Shown here one piece after another: positions 18,710 to 28,500 of a stretch of 64,000 nt of DNA. Source of the DNA: Moraxellaceae bacterium (GTDB taxonomy: Bacteria; Pseudomonadota; Gammaproteobacteria; Pseudomonadales; Moraxellaceae); assembly GCA_024234595.1 (NCBI GenBank), contig JACKNZ010000016.1:1-64000 (forward strand), read 5' to 3'. A model generated the notes under the pieces. That model worked only from the letters and a program-made list of their open reading frames with translations. It was not told the DNA's origin and did no database searches. Position 1 is the stretch's first letter. Each line of letters begins with the position of its first letter. The position numbers were made by a program, and so were the translations under genes.

Positions 18710-18896
18710 CACCGTGTAAGCCCCACTCCACATCTTCGCGAATAAACTGTTCGGTTAATGCCTCCTGATGAGACTCAATATAACGCCGTAAAGACTCATT
18801 AACTAACTCTTGAATGTTATTAGCCCAGCCTCGCTGTACTAATAATTGTGCTTGCTGCAACAAGCCATCGGGAACTTCCGCATGAATCATGCTCAT
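18702..18896 (-). CDS. Small antitoxin partner of the PIN toxin
   Basis: A 64-residue protein, MSMIHAEVPDGLLQQAQLLV..., with a short beta strand and helices like ribbon-helix-helix or UPF0175-type antitoxins and an acidic C-terminus (EDVEWGLHGDD). It overlaps the PIN toxin gene by eight bases. Function is assigned from partnership and size. Confidence 0.72.
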   Translation of the reverse strand: MSMIHAEVPDGLLQQAQLLVQRGWANNIQELVNESLRRYIESHQEALTEQFIREDVEWGLHGDD

Positions 18897-18941
18897 GATT
18901 GTCTCCTCAATATATTTTCTTAAATCAAAATCAATGTATGA

Positions 18942-20498
18942 TTAAAATTCATACCCAAGCCCTGCCAGCTTTTGCCTAATCACTTGGTCTAGCTCTGCCC
19001 CTTTTGCCATTTGCTCGGCTAATTTTTCGGTTAATTTTTGCATTTTCTCGGCAAAGGCTTCATCGTCATCTTCCACCTCCTCCGCGCCCACATAACGTCC
19101 TGCGGTCAACACATGGCCATGTTCGGCAATCTCTGCCAAAGGCACACTACGACAAAAACCAGCAACGTCTGCATAATCTTTTGCCCCTGCCTCACCACGC
19201 CATGCAGCTACCGTGTCACCAATTAACGCAATATCGGCATCGGTCATTTCCCGTTGCGCACGACTAATCATTTGCCCTAATTTACGCGCATCAATAAACA
19301 GCACTTCGCCTTTGCGCGTGGTTTTTTGTTTAGCTAAAAACCACAAACAAGCAGGAATTTGGGTGTTAAAAAATAATTGACTTGGCAAAGCCACCATCAC
19401 TTCTACGACATCGGCTTCAATCATTGCTTGGCGAATTTGCCCTTCGCTATTTTGGGTCGAACTCATTGAGCCATTAGCCAACACAATCCCTGCTCGGCCT
19501 GTCGGTTTAAGGTGATACAACATATGCTGTAACCATGCAAAATTGGCGTTGCCTTGTGGTGGGTCGCCATATTCCCAACGTGAATCACCCATTAAACTAC
19601 CGTGCCACCAATCACTAATATTAAACGGTGGATTGGCCAAAATAAAATCAGCGCGTAAGTCAGGGTGTTGATTACGGGTAAAGGTGTCGGCAGGTTCGCG
19701 GCCTAAATTAAACTCAATGCCCCGAATAGCAAGGTTCATGGCAGCCAGTCGCCATGTGGTTGGGTTGGACTCTTGGCCATAAATTGACACATCACCCAAT
19801 TTGCCGCCATGTGCTTCTATAAATTTTTCGGATTGCACAAACATACCACCCGAACCACAACACGGGTCATACACTTTGCCTGAATGTGGCGCAAGCACGG
19901 CCACTAAGGTTTTTACAATACTAGCTGGGGTATAAAACTGACCACCACGTTTGCCTTCGGCACTGGCAAATTGGCCTAAAAAGTATTCGTAAATCTGACC
20001 TAAAATATCACGCGCTTGGCTGGCATCTGCACCAAAACCAATGCTTGACACTAAATCAACCAATTCGCCTAATTTGCCATCGGGTAATTGAGCGCGCGCA
20101 TAACGCTTGTCTAAAATACCTTTGAGCTTGGGGTTTTCGCTTTCAATAACGGCTAAGGCATCATCAATTTTTTTGCCAATGTCAGGTTGTTTAGCCGCAG
20201 CTAATAACACATCCCAACGGGCAGCTTCAGGAACCCAAAAAACATTGACTTCGCGGTAATAATCACGGTCTTCTAATTCTGCTTGTAGCTCTTCGGGCGT
20301 AGCATCGGCAAAATAATACTCATCGTTTTCATCTACAAAACGTTTGAGCAATTCGGCACGACGTGCGGTAAAAGTATCAGAAATATATTTTAAAAAAATC
20401 AGACCAAGCACAATGTGTTTGTATTCGGCAGCGTCCATATTGGCGCGGAGTTTATCGGCAGTTGCCCATAAAGTACGTTCTAATTCAATAATATTCAT
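18942..20498 (-). CDS. hsdM: Type I DNA methyltransferase, HsdM
   Basis: A 518-residue N6-adenine methyltransferase subunit. The N-terminal helical domain opens WATADKLRANMDAAEYKHIVLGLIFLKYI. The AdoMet motif DPCCGSGGMF is at about 211-220, the catalytic NPPF at about 289-292, and the HsdM-typical GRAGIVLANGSMSS downstream. The C-terminal helices (EKMQKLTEKLAEQMAKGAELD) would contact HsdS. It is first in the hsdM-(TA)-hsdS order. Confidence 0.97.
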   Translation of the reverse strand: MNIIELERTLWATADKLRANMDAAEYKHIVLGLIFLKYISDTFTARRAELLKRFVDENDEYYFADATPEELQAELEDRDYYREVNVFWVPEAARWDVLLAAAKQPDIGKKIDDALAVIESENPKLKGILDKRYARAQLPDGKLGELVDLVSSIGFGADASQARDILGQIYEYFLGQFASAEGKRGGQFYTPASIVKTLVAVLAPHSGKVYDPCCGSGGMFVQSEKFIEAHGGKLGDVSIYGQESNPTTWRLAAMNLAIRGIEFNLGREPADTFTRNQHPDLRADFILANPPFNISDWWHGSLMGDSRWEYGDPPQGNANFAWLQHMLYHLKPTGRAGIVLANGSMSSTQNSEGQIRQAMIEADVVEVMVALPSQLFFNTQIPACLWFLAKQKTTRKGEVLFIDARKLGQMISRAQREMTDADIALIGDTVAAWRGEAGAKDYADVAGFCRSVPLAEIAEHGHVLTAGRYVGAEEVEDDDEAFAEKMQKLTEKLAEQMAKGAELDQVIRQKLAGLGYEF

Positions 20499-20533
20499 AC
20501 TATCCTTTAAGCTGTTTTATCGCTTTTTTAAAA

Positions 20534-20554
20534 AGTGTAGCAAGTTGCTACACT
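20534..20554. repeat. 21-bp palindrome (copy 2), parS-like or terminator
   Basis: AGTGTAGCAA-G-TTGCTACACT is a perfect palindrome with one central base and overlaps the rep2 stop codon. In the rep2 direction it is followed by TTTTT, so it can act as an intrinsic terminator. In the other direction it is followed by a T run too (ATCTTTTTTT). The same sequence after parB lacks T-runs, so a partition role is also possible. Confidence 0.55.
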
Positions 20555-21831
20555 ATCTTTTTTTGCAAAAATTTTGTAAAACTTGCCTTAAATGTCAATA
20601 GCTCTTCGGGCGGTTTTTTTTGTTTTAAGGTGTCATTCCACAACTTTTTAAAAGCCAAACTTTCTTGGCTAATGTAGTCTTTACGCAAAGCGTCTTGTTG
20701 CTCTGTTTGCAGCATTGCAAAGGCTTGCCATAGTTCTTCATTGCTCACCTGTTGCAATGTCTCTTTTGCTACAATTTGCACTTCAACACTGGGTGCTTCT
20801 TGCTTTGGCATGGCATTAACAAGGCTTTTTTGTTGCAAATATTGCTCACCCCAATTTTCTTCTATGGCCATTTTATAAATAGCCCCATAGTTAATTGTTT
20901 TGCCTTTTGCAGCTAAATCAGCCGCATAATCATTGGCTCTCTCAATCGAAGCGCGAATATGTTCGGGCGAAAATGTTTGCAAGTATTGTTGTTGGTCTTG
21001 CTGAGAAATCGTCACTTTTACACTCAAAAACGCATCACAAAGAGACTGATTGTTTTCTGCAACAGCAGGCAAAAGAGATAATTCTTGATAGCGTGGTTTA
21101 ACCACAAAATACAATTCTTCGACTTTGCGGCCTTGTTTGGCAAAGGCAACATCTACCGAAATATCAGAAATGGGACTTTGGTTGATATTTTTAACAGGGG
21201 TAGAAATTGTCCAACGGTTTAACTCCTTAAACTCACTGTATTCGCCATCAACCAACCCCATATACTCTCTAAAGTCGGCAACACTCATGGTTGGGGTACG
21301 CGCTACACCCACATAGTCTTTACACAACTTGTAAATAATGGCTTCGTATTTACCCGAAAAATGATTAAAAATATCCCAATTTAACATCTGAAAAATGCTC
21401 ATTGCGTCATCTAGGCCATACATGACTTCTTCTAAAATTGACGGAAATTTAAAGCCAATACGTTGCGTCGTTACCGTCCATTCCGAAATAAAACCTGCGC
21501 CATATTTTGCTTTTTGACCATCTTTTCCTAACAAATTAAAAGCAATCGTTTCGTTTTTTAGTGCGAGTAAATCGTTCCAAATTTCGGATTTTTTGGGTGA
21601 GTAACCTAATTTTTCGGTGATATTTTGCATGGCCACATACCGAAAACCTTTTTCGTCTGGTGCAATATTTTCATCAAACTGACGTTTTAGCTCGTGCAGC
21701 AGCAATATCCAAAGTTTGTATTGCAACAACGAAATTTTGTGCTTGATGTGGATAATACTTTGCGGTGTTTTTAACTGTACTGCCTTTGCTGGCAACTGAC
21801 TATTTTTGGTGGTGTTTGTTAATTTGCTCAT
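20548..21831 (-). CDS. repB: Rep_3-family plasmid replication initiator 2
   Basis: A 427-residue initiator-like protein. It has the usual early segment IIHIKHKISLLQYKLWILLLHEL, a winged-helix domain to about 150, and a second with GKYEAIIYKLCKDYVG and VADFREYMGL. Beyond residue 260 is an additional helical tail not found in minimal Rep proteins. It shares little with the product of the rep1 gene, so the replicons are unrelated. Upstream lie seven G-rich iterons and then parAB, making this the better candidate for the main replicon. Confidence 0.88.
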   Translation of the reverse strand: MSKLTNTTKNSQLPAKAVQLKTPQSIIHIKHKISLLQYKLWILLLHELKRQFDENIAPDEKGFRYVAMQNITEKLGYSPKKSEIWNDLLALKNETIAFNLLGKDGQKAKYGAGFISEWTVTTQRIGFKFPSILEEVMYGLDDAMSIFQMLNWDIFNHFSGKYEAIIYKLCKDYVGVARTPTMSVADFREYMGLVDGEYSEFKELNRWTISTPVKNINQSPISDISVDVAFAKQGRKVEELYFVVKPRYQELSLLPAVAENNQSLCDAFLSVKVTISQQDQQQYLQTFSPEHIRASIERANDYAADLAAKGKTINYGAIYKMAIEENWGEQYLQQKSLVNAMPKQEAPSVEVQIVAKETLQQVSNEELWQAFAMLQTEQQDALRKDYISQESLAFKKLWNDTLKQKKPPEELLTFKASFTKFLQKKIV

Positions 21832-21938
21832 ATTTTATTGTTCCATATCCATTGGCCACAATCACCAAAACGGCACATTAGGCATTTTTTAAGAACGCGA
21901 AAGATTACCCCCAAAGGTGTAGATGGTCAATTATTTTT

Positions 21939-22166
21939 TCTACACCATTATTAAAAAAGGGGAGGGGTTTTTCTACACCTTTCACCAAATAGGGGAGGGG
22001 GTTTTCTACACCTTTAAGTGATAGAATTTAGGGGGGAGGGGTTTTTCTACACCTTTCGCCAAAAAGGGGAGGGGGTTTTCTACACCTAAAGGGAGGGGTT
22101 TTTCTACACCTTTCACCAAAAAGGGGAGGGGTTTTTCTACACCTAAGGGAGGGGTTTTTCTACACC
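21939..22166 (+). repeat. Rep2 iterons (seven copies plus a partial)
   Basis: Seven direct copies of a ~22-bp unit with the core GGGAGGGGTTTTTCTACACC end near 21980, 22013, 22054, 22087, 22111, 22144 and 22166. A partial copy (TTTTTTCTACACC) precedes them at 21939. Some copies are separated by an 11-bp TTCACCAAAAA spacer, others directly abut. A GGTGTAGA inverse motif occurs at 21917-21924. This is an iteron-type origin between rep2 and parA. Confidence 0.9.
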
Positions 22167-22561
22167 ATAAATCGCTGTATCCCTTGGTACTAAAGGCTTA
22201 ACGCACCCCCTAAAGTATTTAAAAACTACTTTAATACAAAAGTAGTAGTAAAACACGCGCGAGAAAACTGATAAAATTGAGTCTGAATTTAGCGTTTTAA
22301 ACAAAAACACTACTACTCTTTTTAAATTAAGACTAAAACCACAAAGCAAAAATCAACGCAAATGCTGTTTTTAAGCGTTTTAACGAGCTGAAATGCTATT
22401 GACTATACCAAGGTAGCCAAAAATAATTATACGCGCTTATAAGCGATTTTAAGGGCAACTTTAATAAAATTCGAAAAAAAGCAAAAATACCCGTAAAACA
22501 AGACTAATATGCTAAACTCGCCACACAGTAAAAAGATAACAAGCTTAAATTGAGCAATCGT
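22167..22561. other. AT-rich leader between iterons and parA
   Basis: No gene is supported. The stretch is AT-rich, compatible with a DNA-unwinding element next to the iterons and with the parA promoter. I see no clear consensus DnaA box. Confidence 0.45.
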
Positions 22562-23377
22562 ATGAGTACTGAAAAAGCGACAAAGATAATCGCAGTCACT
22601 AATCACAAAGGCGGTTGTGGCAAAACAACCACAGTTGTTAACTTAGCAGCAGAACTTGGCCGTTTAGGTTGGCAAGTGTTAGTTGTTGATTTAGACCCTC
22701 AAGCGAATGCCAGCCTACATATCGGCAAAAAGCATCCAAGCGAAGTCAAAGTGTCTTGTGCAGAATTACTGGCATTGGATATAGCAAAATTGCCGTTAGC
22801 AATTCATGATGAGACTCATTTAGAAAACGTATCGCTAATTTATGGTTCACTTACACTTGGCAAAGCAGAAGATGACTTAAAAGAATCTGCGCCACGTCCC
22901 TCAGAAGAATTAAAAACAAAATTGGAGCCTTTAATTGGTTTATACGATTTTATTTTAATTGATTGCCCACCTAGCTTAAAACTATTAACCAGTAATGCGC
23001 TTGCGGCGGCCACACACTTTATGATTCCTGTTGAGTCGGGCTCTCAATATGGCATGTATGGTGTGACAGACCTTATGCGCCATGTTGACAAAATTAGACG
23101 AATCAATCCTAACTTAACATTTTTGGGTACATTGTTAATCCGCCATGACGAGCGTCAAACAGTCTGTAAACTGATTGAAAATGCGGCTCAAGAGCAAATT
23201 GGTAAACTAATTCCTGTTCGTATTCCTACCAGCACCAAAGTTAATCAGGCAGCAATGGCTCAACTCAGTTTGTTTGATTTGGATAAAAATGCGCGTATCA
23301 CCAAAGAGTTTCAACGCTTAGCCGCGTTTATGGTGTCAGAGCTTGGGCTAAAACAAGAGGTTAAACATGGCAGCTAA
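22562..23377 (+). CDS. parA: ParA-family partition ATPase
   Basis: About 271 residues. It has the deviant Walker A HKGGCGKTTT near the N-terminus, VVDLDPQANASL (Walker A') and FILIDCPPSLKLLT (Walker B). It lacks an N-terminal HTH extension, so it is a short type Ib/Soj-like ParA. ParA positions plasmid copies by ATP-driven movement over the nucleoid with ParB. Start choice is between TTG at 22550 and ATG at 22562; neither has a strong ribosome site. It overlaps parB by 11 bases. Confidence 0.95.
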   Translation: MSTEKATKIIAVTNHKGGCGKTTTVVNLAAELGRLGWQVLVVDLDPQANASLHIGKKHPSEVKVSCAELLALDIAKLPLAIHDETHLENVSLIYGSLTLGKAEDDLKESAPRPSEELKTKLEPLIGLYDFILIDCPPSLKLLTSNALAAATHFMIPVESGSQYGMYGVTDLMRHVDKIRRINPNLTFLGTLLIRHDERQTVCKLIENAAQEQIGKLIPVRIPTSTKVNQAAMAQLSLFDLDKNARITKEFQRLAAFMVSELGLKQEVKHGS

Positions 23378-24266
23378 AGATATCAAAGAATTATTAACCC
23401 GAAAATTAGCTGAGAATAATCAAAGACATGCAGAGGCTACCCAAGAAACAGAGTTGGATATTGGACGACAGTACCAAAAAATTGCTATAACAGATATTGT
23501 TCCTAATCCGTATCAACCACGACAAACATTTAATGAGGCTGATATTGCAGAATTAGCCAGCTCCATAAACGAGTTAGGATTGTTACAGCCGATTTCTGTT
23601 AGAAAAAAAGATAATAAATATCAATTGATTGCTGGAGAAAGACGCTTAAAAGCCTATCAATCATTAGGACGTACACATATTGAGTCTTTAGTCATATCTA
23701 TGGAAGACGCTGAAATGGCGTTATTAGGATTGGCCGAAAACTTACAACGTGAAGATTTATCAGATTTTGAAATTGCACAAGCATTACGACACATAGAAAC
23801 GGTATTTAGCAGTAAAACAAAATTGGCAGAAGCTGTGGGTATCAACCGTGAAGATATGTATCGATACTATGCCTTTGAAGCCTTTCCTGAATCTTTTTTA
23901 AGTTTGCTTTCAAAAAAACCTCAACTGATTGGCCGTTCAGCGGCAGCTGACATCAAGCGGTTTTTATCAACGGTGACTGATGAAGATATGCCGATTGTTG
24001 AGCAGGGCTTAGTGTCTGCTTGGACTTTGTTATTATCCGAACATTTAACTCAAAACAAAATTGTTGATTATCTAAAAAATCAATTATCAACCCCCAAAAG
24101 CCAAGCAATAGAAAATAAAACTAAAATTAAGCAAGGGAGACGAGTGGTTGGTTCGTGGCAACAAACCACCAATGATGTGGTGATTAAACTAAAAGCAAAA
24201 TATTTAAGCGATGAGCAAAAATTGCAACTGCAAGATTTTTTAACAACCATGTTTAAGCAAGAGTAG
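23367..24266 (+). CDS. parB: ParB-family centromere-binding CTPase
   Basis: A 299-residue ParB with the CTPase/clamp motifs IVPNPYQPRQ, LIAGERRLKAYQSLG and LAENLQREDLSDFEIA, then an HTH (KLAEAVGINREDMYRYYAF) and a C-terminal dimerisation tail. It binds parS and spreads along DNA. AAGAGG precedes the ATG. The stop codon overlaps a 21-bp palindrome that is the best parS candidate. Confidence 0.95.
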   Translation: MAAKDIKELLTRKLAENNQRHAEATQETELDIGRQYQKIAITDIVPNPYQPRQTFNEADIAELASSINELGLLQPISVRKKDNKYQLIAGERRLKAYQSLGRTHIESLVISMEDAEMALLGLAENLQREDLSDFEIAQALRHIETVFSSKTKLAEAVGINREDMYRYYAFEAFPESFLSLLSKKPQLIGRSAAADIKRFLSTVTDEDMPIVEQGLVSAWTLLLSEHLTQNKIVDYLKNQLSTPKSQAIENKTKIKQGRRVVGSWQQTTNDVVIKLKAKYLSDEQKLQLQDFLTTMFKQE

Positions 24267-24285
24267 TGTAGCAACTTGCTACACT
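24265..24285. repeat. 21-bp palindrome (copy 3), best parS candidate
   Basis: AGTGTAGCAA-C-TTGCTACACT lies directly at the end of parB, the same placement as parS in P1-like systems. Related copies are at 8662-8678 and 20534-20554. No T-run follows, so a simple terminator is unlikely at this copy. Confidence 0.55.
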
Positions 24286-24340
24286 GCCGTTGCAAGCAAT
24301 AATTTTTCTAGCTACAGACGAACTAAAGTTATTCACTGCG

Positions 24341-25396
24341 TCACAATAGGGCATACCATACGCCACGTCCCGAACCATGTTGAGTAAGGTGATTGGTTTC
24401 AACTAACTTTTTCAAATGGGCTTTGACGGTATTACGATTGGCTTGTGTGAGGCTGACAATATCAGACACGCTAATACGTCCGCGCTCTTTAGTAAGCTCT
24501 AATATCTGTATAGATAATTCAGGTAATACCGATAGGATAATTTTTTCGCGATCAACTTTTGCCTCAAGCCGTTTGACTTGGGAGGCAAGAGCTTGAAGAA
24601 AAAAAACAATCCATGACTGCCAATTGGGTGATTCACTGCGAATCGTGCCTTGTGTTTGGCGGAGTGCGAGATAGTACCCTTGTTTGTTTTGTTCAATGAT
24701 GCTTTCTAGTGAACTGTACGGCACATAGGCGTAACCAGCCTGTAATAACAAGAGCGTTGTGAGTACACGAGACAAGCGACCGTTGCCGTCCTGAAAAGGA
24801 TGAATTTCTAAAAAGACAACGGTAAATATCGCAATCGCAAGTAAAGGGTGAATGGTATTTTGTTCTCGAACATCACGATACCATGCCACTAATTCCGCCA
24901 TAAAACGCGGTGTATCAAAAGGGCTAGTGGTCTCAAAAACAACCGCCACTTGCTGACCTGATTCGTCAAAAGCGGCAACACTGTTTGAAGTCGTTTTGTA
25001 GTTACCTCTGTGCCAATGATCCTTATCACTGTGCGTCAAAAGCATTCCGTGAAGCTGCTTAATGTAATTTTCGCTAATCGGGATATGCTCCCAAGAACTA
25101 AAAATAACTTCCATGACTTCGGCATAGCCAGCCACTTCTTGCTCGTCACGAGTTTCGAACGATTTGATTTCCAGCTTAGAAAGCAAAGCCTCAACTTGTC
25201 TGTCTGTCAGTTTACTGCCCTCAATACGAGTTGATGAGCCAATACTTTCGATTGTAGCAACTCGCCTCAGTGCAAGGAGGCGTTCAGGCGCGAGTGTGCC
25301 AAAGGCACGCCATGCGCCCTTAAATTCATCTATCTTAGCAATTAGGCTAAGAATTTCTTGGGTTATAAAGATGGTATTGATATTGAGCATATCCAT
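24341..25396 (-). CDS. Fic-domain AMP-transferase-like protein
   Basis: A 351-residue Fic protein with the active-site loop HPFQDGNGRLSR. An N-terminal inhibitory helix motif, SSTRIEG, marks a class II autoinhibited Fic. A C-terminal winged helix (ISVSDIVSLTQANRNTVKAHLKKL) follows. Fic proteins transfer AMP or other nucleotides to target proteins. All catalytic residues are present. It is monocistronic, convergent with parB. Confidence 0.93.
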   Translation of the reverse strand: MDMLNINTIFITQEILSLIAKIDEFKGAWRAFGTLAPERLLALRRVATIESIGSSTRIEGSKLTDRQVEALLSKLEIKSFETRDEQEVAGYAEVMEVIFSSWEHIPISENYIKQLHGMLLTHSDKDHWHRGNYKTTSNSVAAFDESGQQVAVVFETTSPFDTPRFMAELVAWYRDVREQNTIHPLLAIAIFTVVFLEIHPFQDGNGRLSRVLTTLLLLQAGYAYVPYSSLESIIEQNKQGYYLALRQTQGTIRSESPNWQSWIVFFLQALASQVKRLEAKVDREKIILSVLPELSIQILELTKERGRISVSDIVSLTQANRNTVKAHLKKLVETNHLTQHGSGRGVWYALL

Positions 25397-25557
25397 TTAT
25401 ATATCCAATTATATCCATTTTGCAAGTGTCAGTGCTTCGAAGTGATAAAACGGTCATATCTTATTTGATAAATAAAAACCAATCAGAAGAGTCTCTTTTA
25501 CATAAGCCATGAAACAGACTTGAGAAGCAATAACATCTACCCAAATAAAGACCCTTG

Positions 25558-28500
25558 TTAACCGCAATGCAACCGTAAACTTAAGCCATGTTCTGGAATA
25601 AAAATGATACATTCGTCACTTGCTTCAAAAAATTGCAGCCACAAATTTGTATTTTGAAAGTGTACTAAGTATTGTTGTTCTTGTTTGTTTGCTAACCAAT
25701 CACCTTTAATCAGTTGTGTTTTTGGCCAAATTGACACGGTTTCACCTGTTGCTTGATGCTCTATATTTAATCTACCTTGACTACGAACTACAAAAATACG
25801 GTAATCAAGTAAGGTTAGTTGTGTTGTTGAATGACGAGTAGCGGGTAATAAAGCTGTTTGATGATGTAATGTTAGTAAATCTACGGCTTGTTCATTAGTT
25901 ACCGAAAGCGTCGTGGTTTCGGCAGCTTTATCATTCTCGACCATCGTCGTGCTAACGGTTTCAATATTTGACATCAACACCTGTTGCTCTGCAGGTGTAG
26001 CGGTATTGTCTTTTAGGTTGATTTGGTTGTGTGCAAGCTCTTTATGCTCAACCCTTAATGCAGTATCAGTCTGTTCTTCGAATGTATTTGCGATATTTAC
26101 TACAGGCTGCAAAACCAATGGTATGGTGCTGTTAATATTAGATTGATGCAGTGCCTCCGTTAAACTGTTTTGCTCAAATGGTATAACTGTTTTTGAGGTT
26201 TCAATAGGTATATGACTGGGCATAGATAGCGTGTTTTTTAGAGGTTCGGGCGAAGGCTCTTCAGCTTGCTTAGATTTGCTTATAGTAACGGTTGTAGATG
26301 CTAAGTTAGCTGTGACTGGCTCAGGTGCCTGAGTAATATTAAGAATCTTTTTAATAATGTCTTCGGGGGTGAGTAGTTCAGGATAGTCTTGAATATCGTT
26401 GTAATTAGACAAACCTAAAAGACGTGCTTTACGTCTTGCTGCATTTTGATTTTGTTCTGCCTTGCGCTCAACGTCAGTGAGTTTTTTTAATAACTCTTCA
26501 CGTTCTTGTGTGCGCGTACTGATATCAATTTTATCTTGCAGGCGTTTTGCTTGCTGATAATAACCATTGGCTTGACGAAGTTTACAGGCTAACCAGCGAC
26601 GACCAGCATAATCTGCTTCGGCTTTATTTTTTTCGAGCAATTCATAAAATTCAAGTGCATCATTAAAACTATTACTGCGCTCCAATACTGCGCCAATTAA
26701 ACGCGGATTTTTGAGGTCGGTATGCCATAAGAATTGCGTTTCGAAGGATACCTGCATTCCTTTACCATTTGCAGATGGTTTGTTGTTGTGCTTAATTGCT
26801 TTACGCTGTAAACAACGTTTGAGTGCTTGCAGAATGTTTGTCGCATCTTGACTTAAATAATCGTCAAGGGTCATTTTGCTATAAAGTTCGGAGTGTGCCA
26901 AACCGTATAAGACTAACTCAGTATTAGCACTTAAAGTTTCTTGGGTTTCTGGCTCTTGATTAAGTGTCTGCACCACATAATCCCAATCGCCTTCGGTACA
27001 GGCTCTAAAAACGCGTAATTGCTTGAGTTTTTTAAGCCATTTTTTACTGGCATTTTGTTGCTCCACAGTTTCTATTAGCATATCCAACAAAGGGAGTTTG
27101 TGTAACGAAAGCAACTTGTAGTTAATGATTGGTGCAAGTGTTATGTGTTGAATTTCTTTAAAAAGCACGTCTAGTAAGAGTTGCCATGATGTTAGGCTTA
27201 GTTTATCAAGATTTGAAAAATCATTAAATTGTTGACACATATCGTCATTGCGTTGCAAGACAGCGAGTGCTTCTAAATTGTCAGGAAAAAGACGACTAAC
27301 GGCAACAGACTCGGCATAGCGTGGAAAAGGTGGGGTTATTTTGTATTGTTCTTGTGCCTTATCCCACAAGTTACAAGCATCTTGCATATTTTTAGCTAAG
27401 TAGGCAAGCTCAGCCAAAATACTAGGATGAATCGCTCCCTTAAAATAGCTGTTTTGATTGAGTATTTTAAGATGTGAATATAAGGCATTCCATTTTTTGC
27501 TTGCAGAATCTAAAGGAAGTTGTGACAGTAGTTGCTCTACGATTTGTTGCCATGCTGTTTTGTCAGAAGGGTGAATCGACAGAAGATCTTCTTGTGTGGA
27601 CAATCTATACATTAAGCTGGCGTACTCAGAGACAGTGCTGTTGCTATTAAGACGAAGAGTGACGGCATCTGCGTATAGTTTGTCTTGGTAAGACGTAGGC
27701 ACCCACAAATTTTTTGCAATAAGCTCATAGATGTTTTGCCAACATTGAGCGCGCCAATAGCTTAGTACCGCTCGTTCATAATGTTTGCTATCTTCAAATA
27801 GTAATCCAGCTTGTTGATAGTCTGCTTCGATAAATAAAACCTCTGCCAAACAGTATTGTTGTTGAGTAGCATCATCTAATTGTTGATACAAACCAGCCGC
27901 TTGTCGTAGTAAATAGACATCTTGATTTTCTAAGCCTTCTTGCTTAATTTTTTGGGCATTTTCGGCCATTAACATAATTTGGTCGGCATCTGGAGTAATA
28001 TCGGCTAAGTTGGCATTTCTTAGGCTACCCAAGTGCATTTGCCAAAGAGACTCTGCATGAGCTAACTGTTTTAGATGTAACGGAGCTTGCCAAGGATGCT
28101 GAAAAGGTTGCCAAAATTTTTGAGCTGCTGCATCTTGGTCTATAACAAGTAATTGATTACGTGCTCGAGTGATTGCAACGTATAAGCGGTTTAAAAAATA
28201 TTCATGATGAATTTTTTGTTCTGAGTTAATAGCTGTTTGCCCCGAAAGGTCTAAGTTTGACGGGCAGTCTAAAGCAAAGCCATAAATGACCACGCGTTGA
28301 AACTCCAAGCCTTTGGCTCTAATCACACTCATGGCAGGAATAGAGGTACTGCCATCTTCTCGTAATTGCAAATATTGCTGTAACGTTGGGTCTTGTTTAA
28401 TGTAGTCAGTTTCTTGACCATCTAAACAGGGCAAAACAAAGACTAAATCATATTGCTTGGCTAACTGAACGCTCATTGTGTGGTCTTGAGTATTCACTAA

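Noticed and set aside
22143..22349. A 68-codon minus-strand frame next to the iterons
   Set aside because: It runs through the G-rich iterons and AT-rich leader, has no ribosome site and no protein-like pattern.
24341..25396. Parent of the fic remnant at 15426-15597
   Set aside because: The N-terminal and C-terminal residues of the intact Fic do not match the remnant, so they are different genes.
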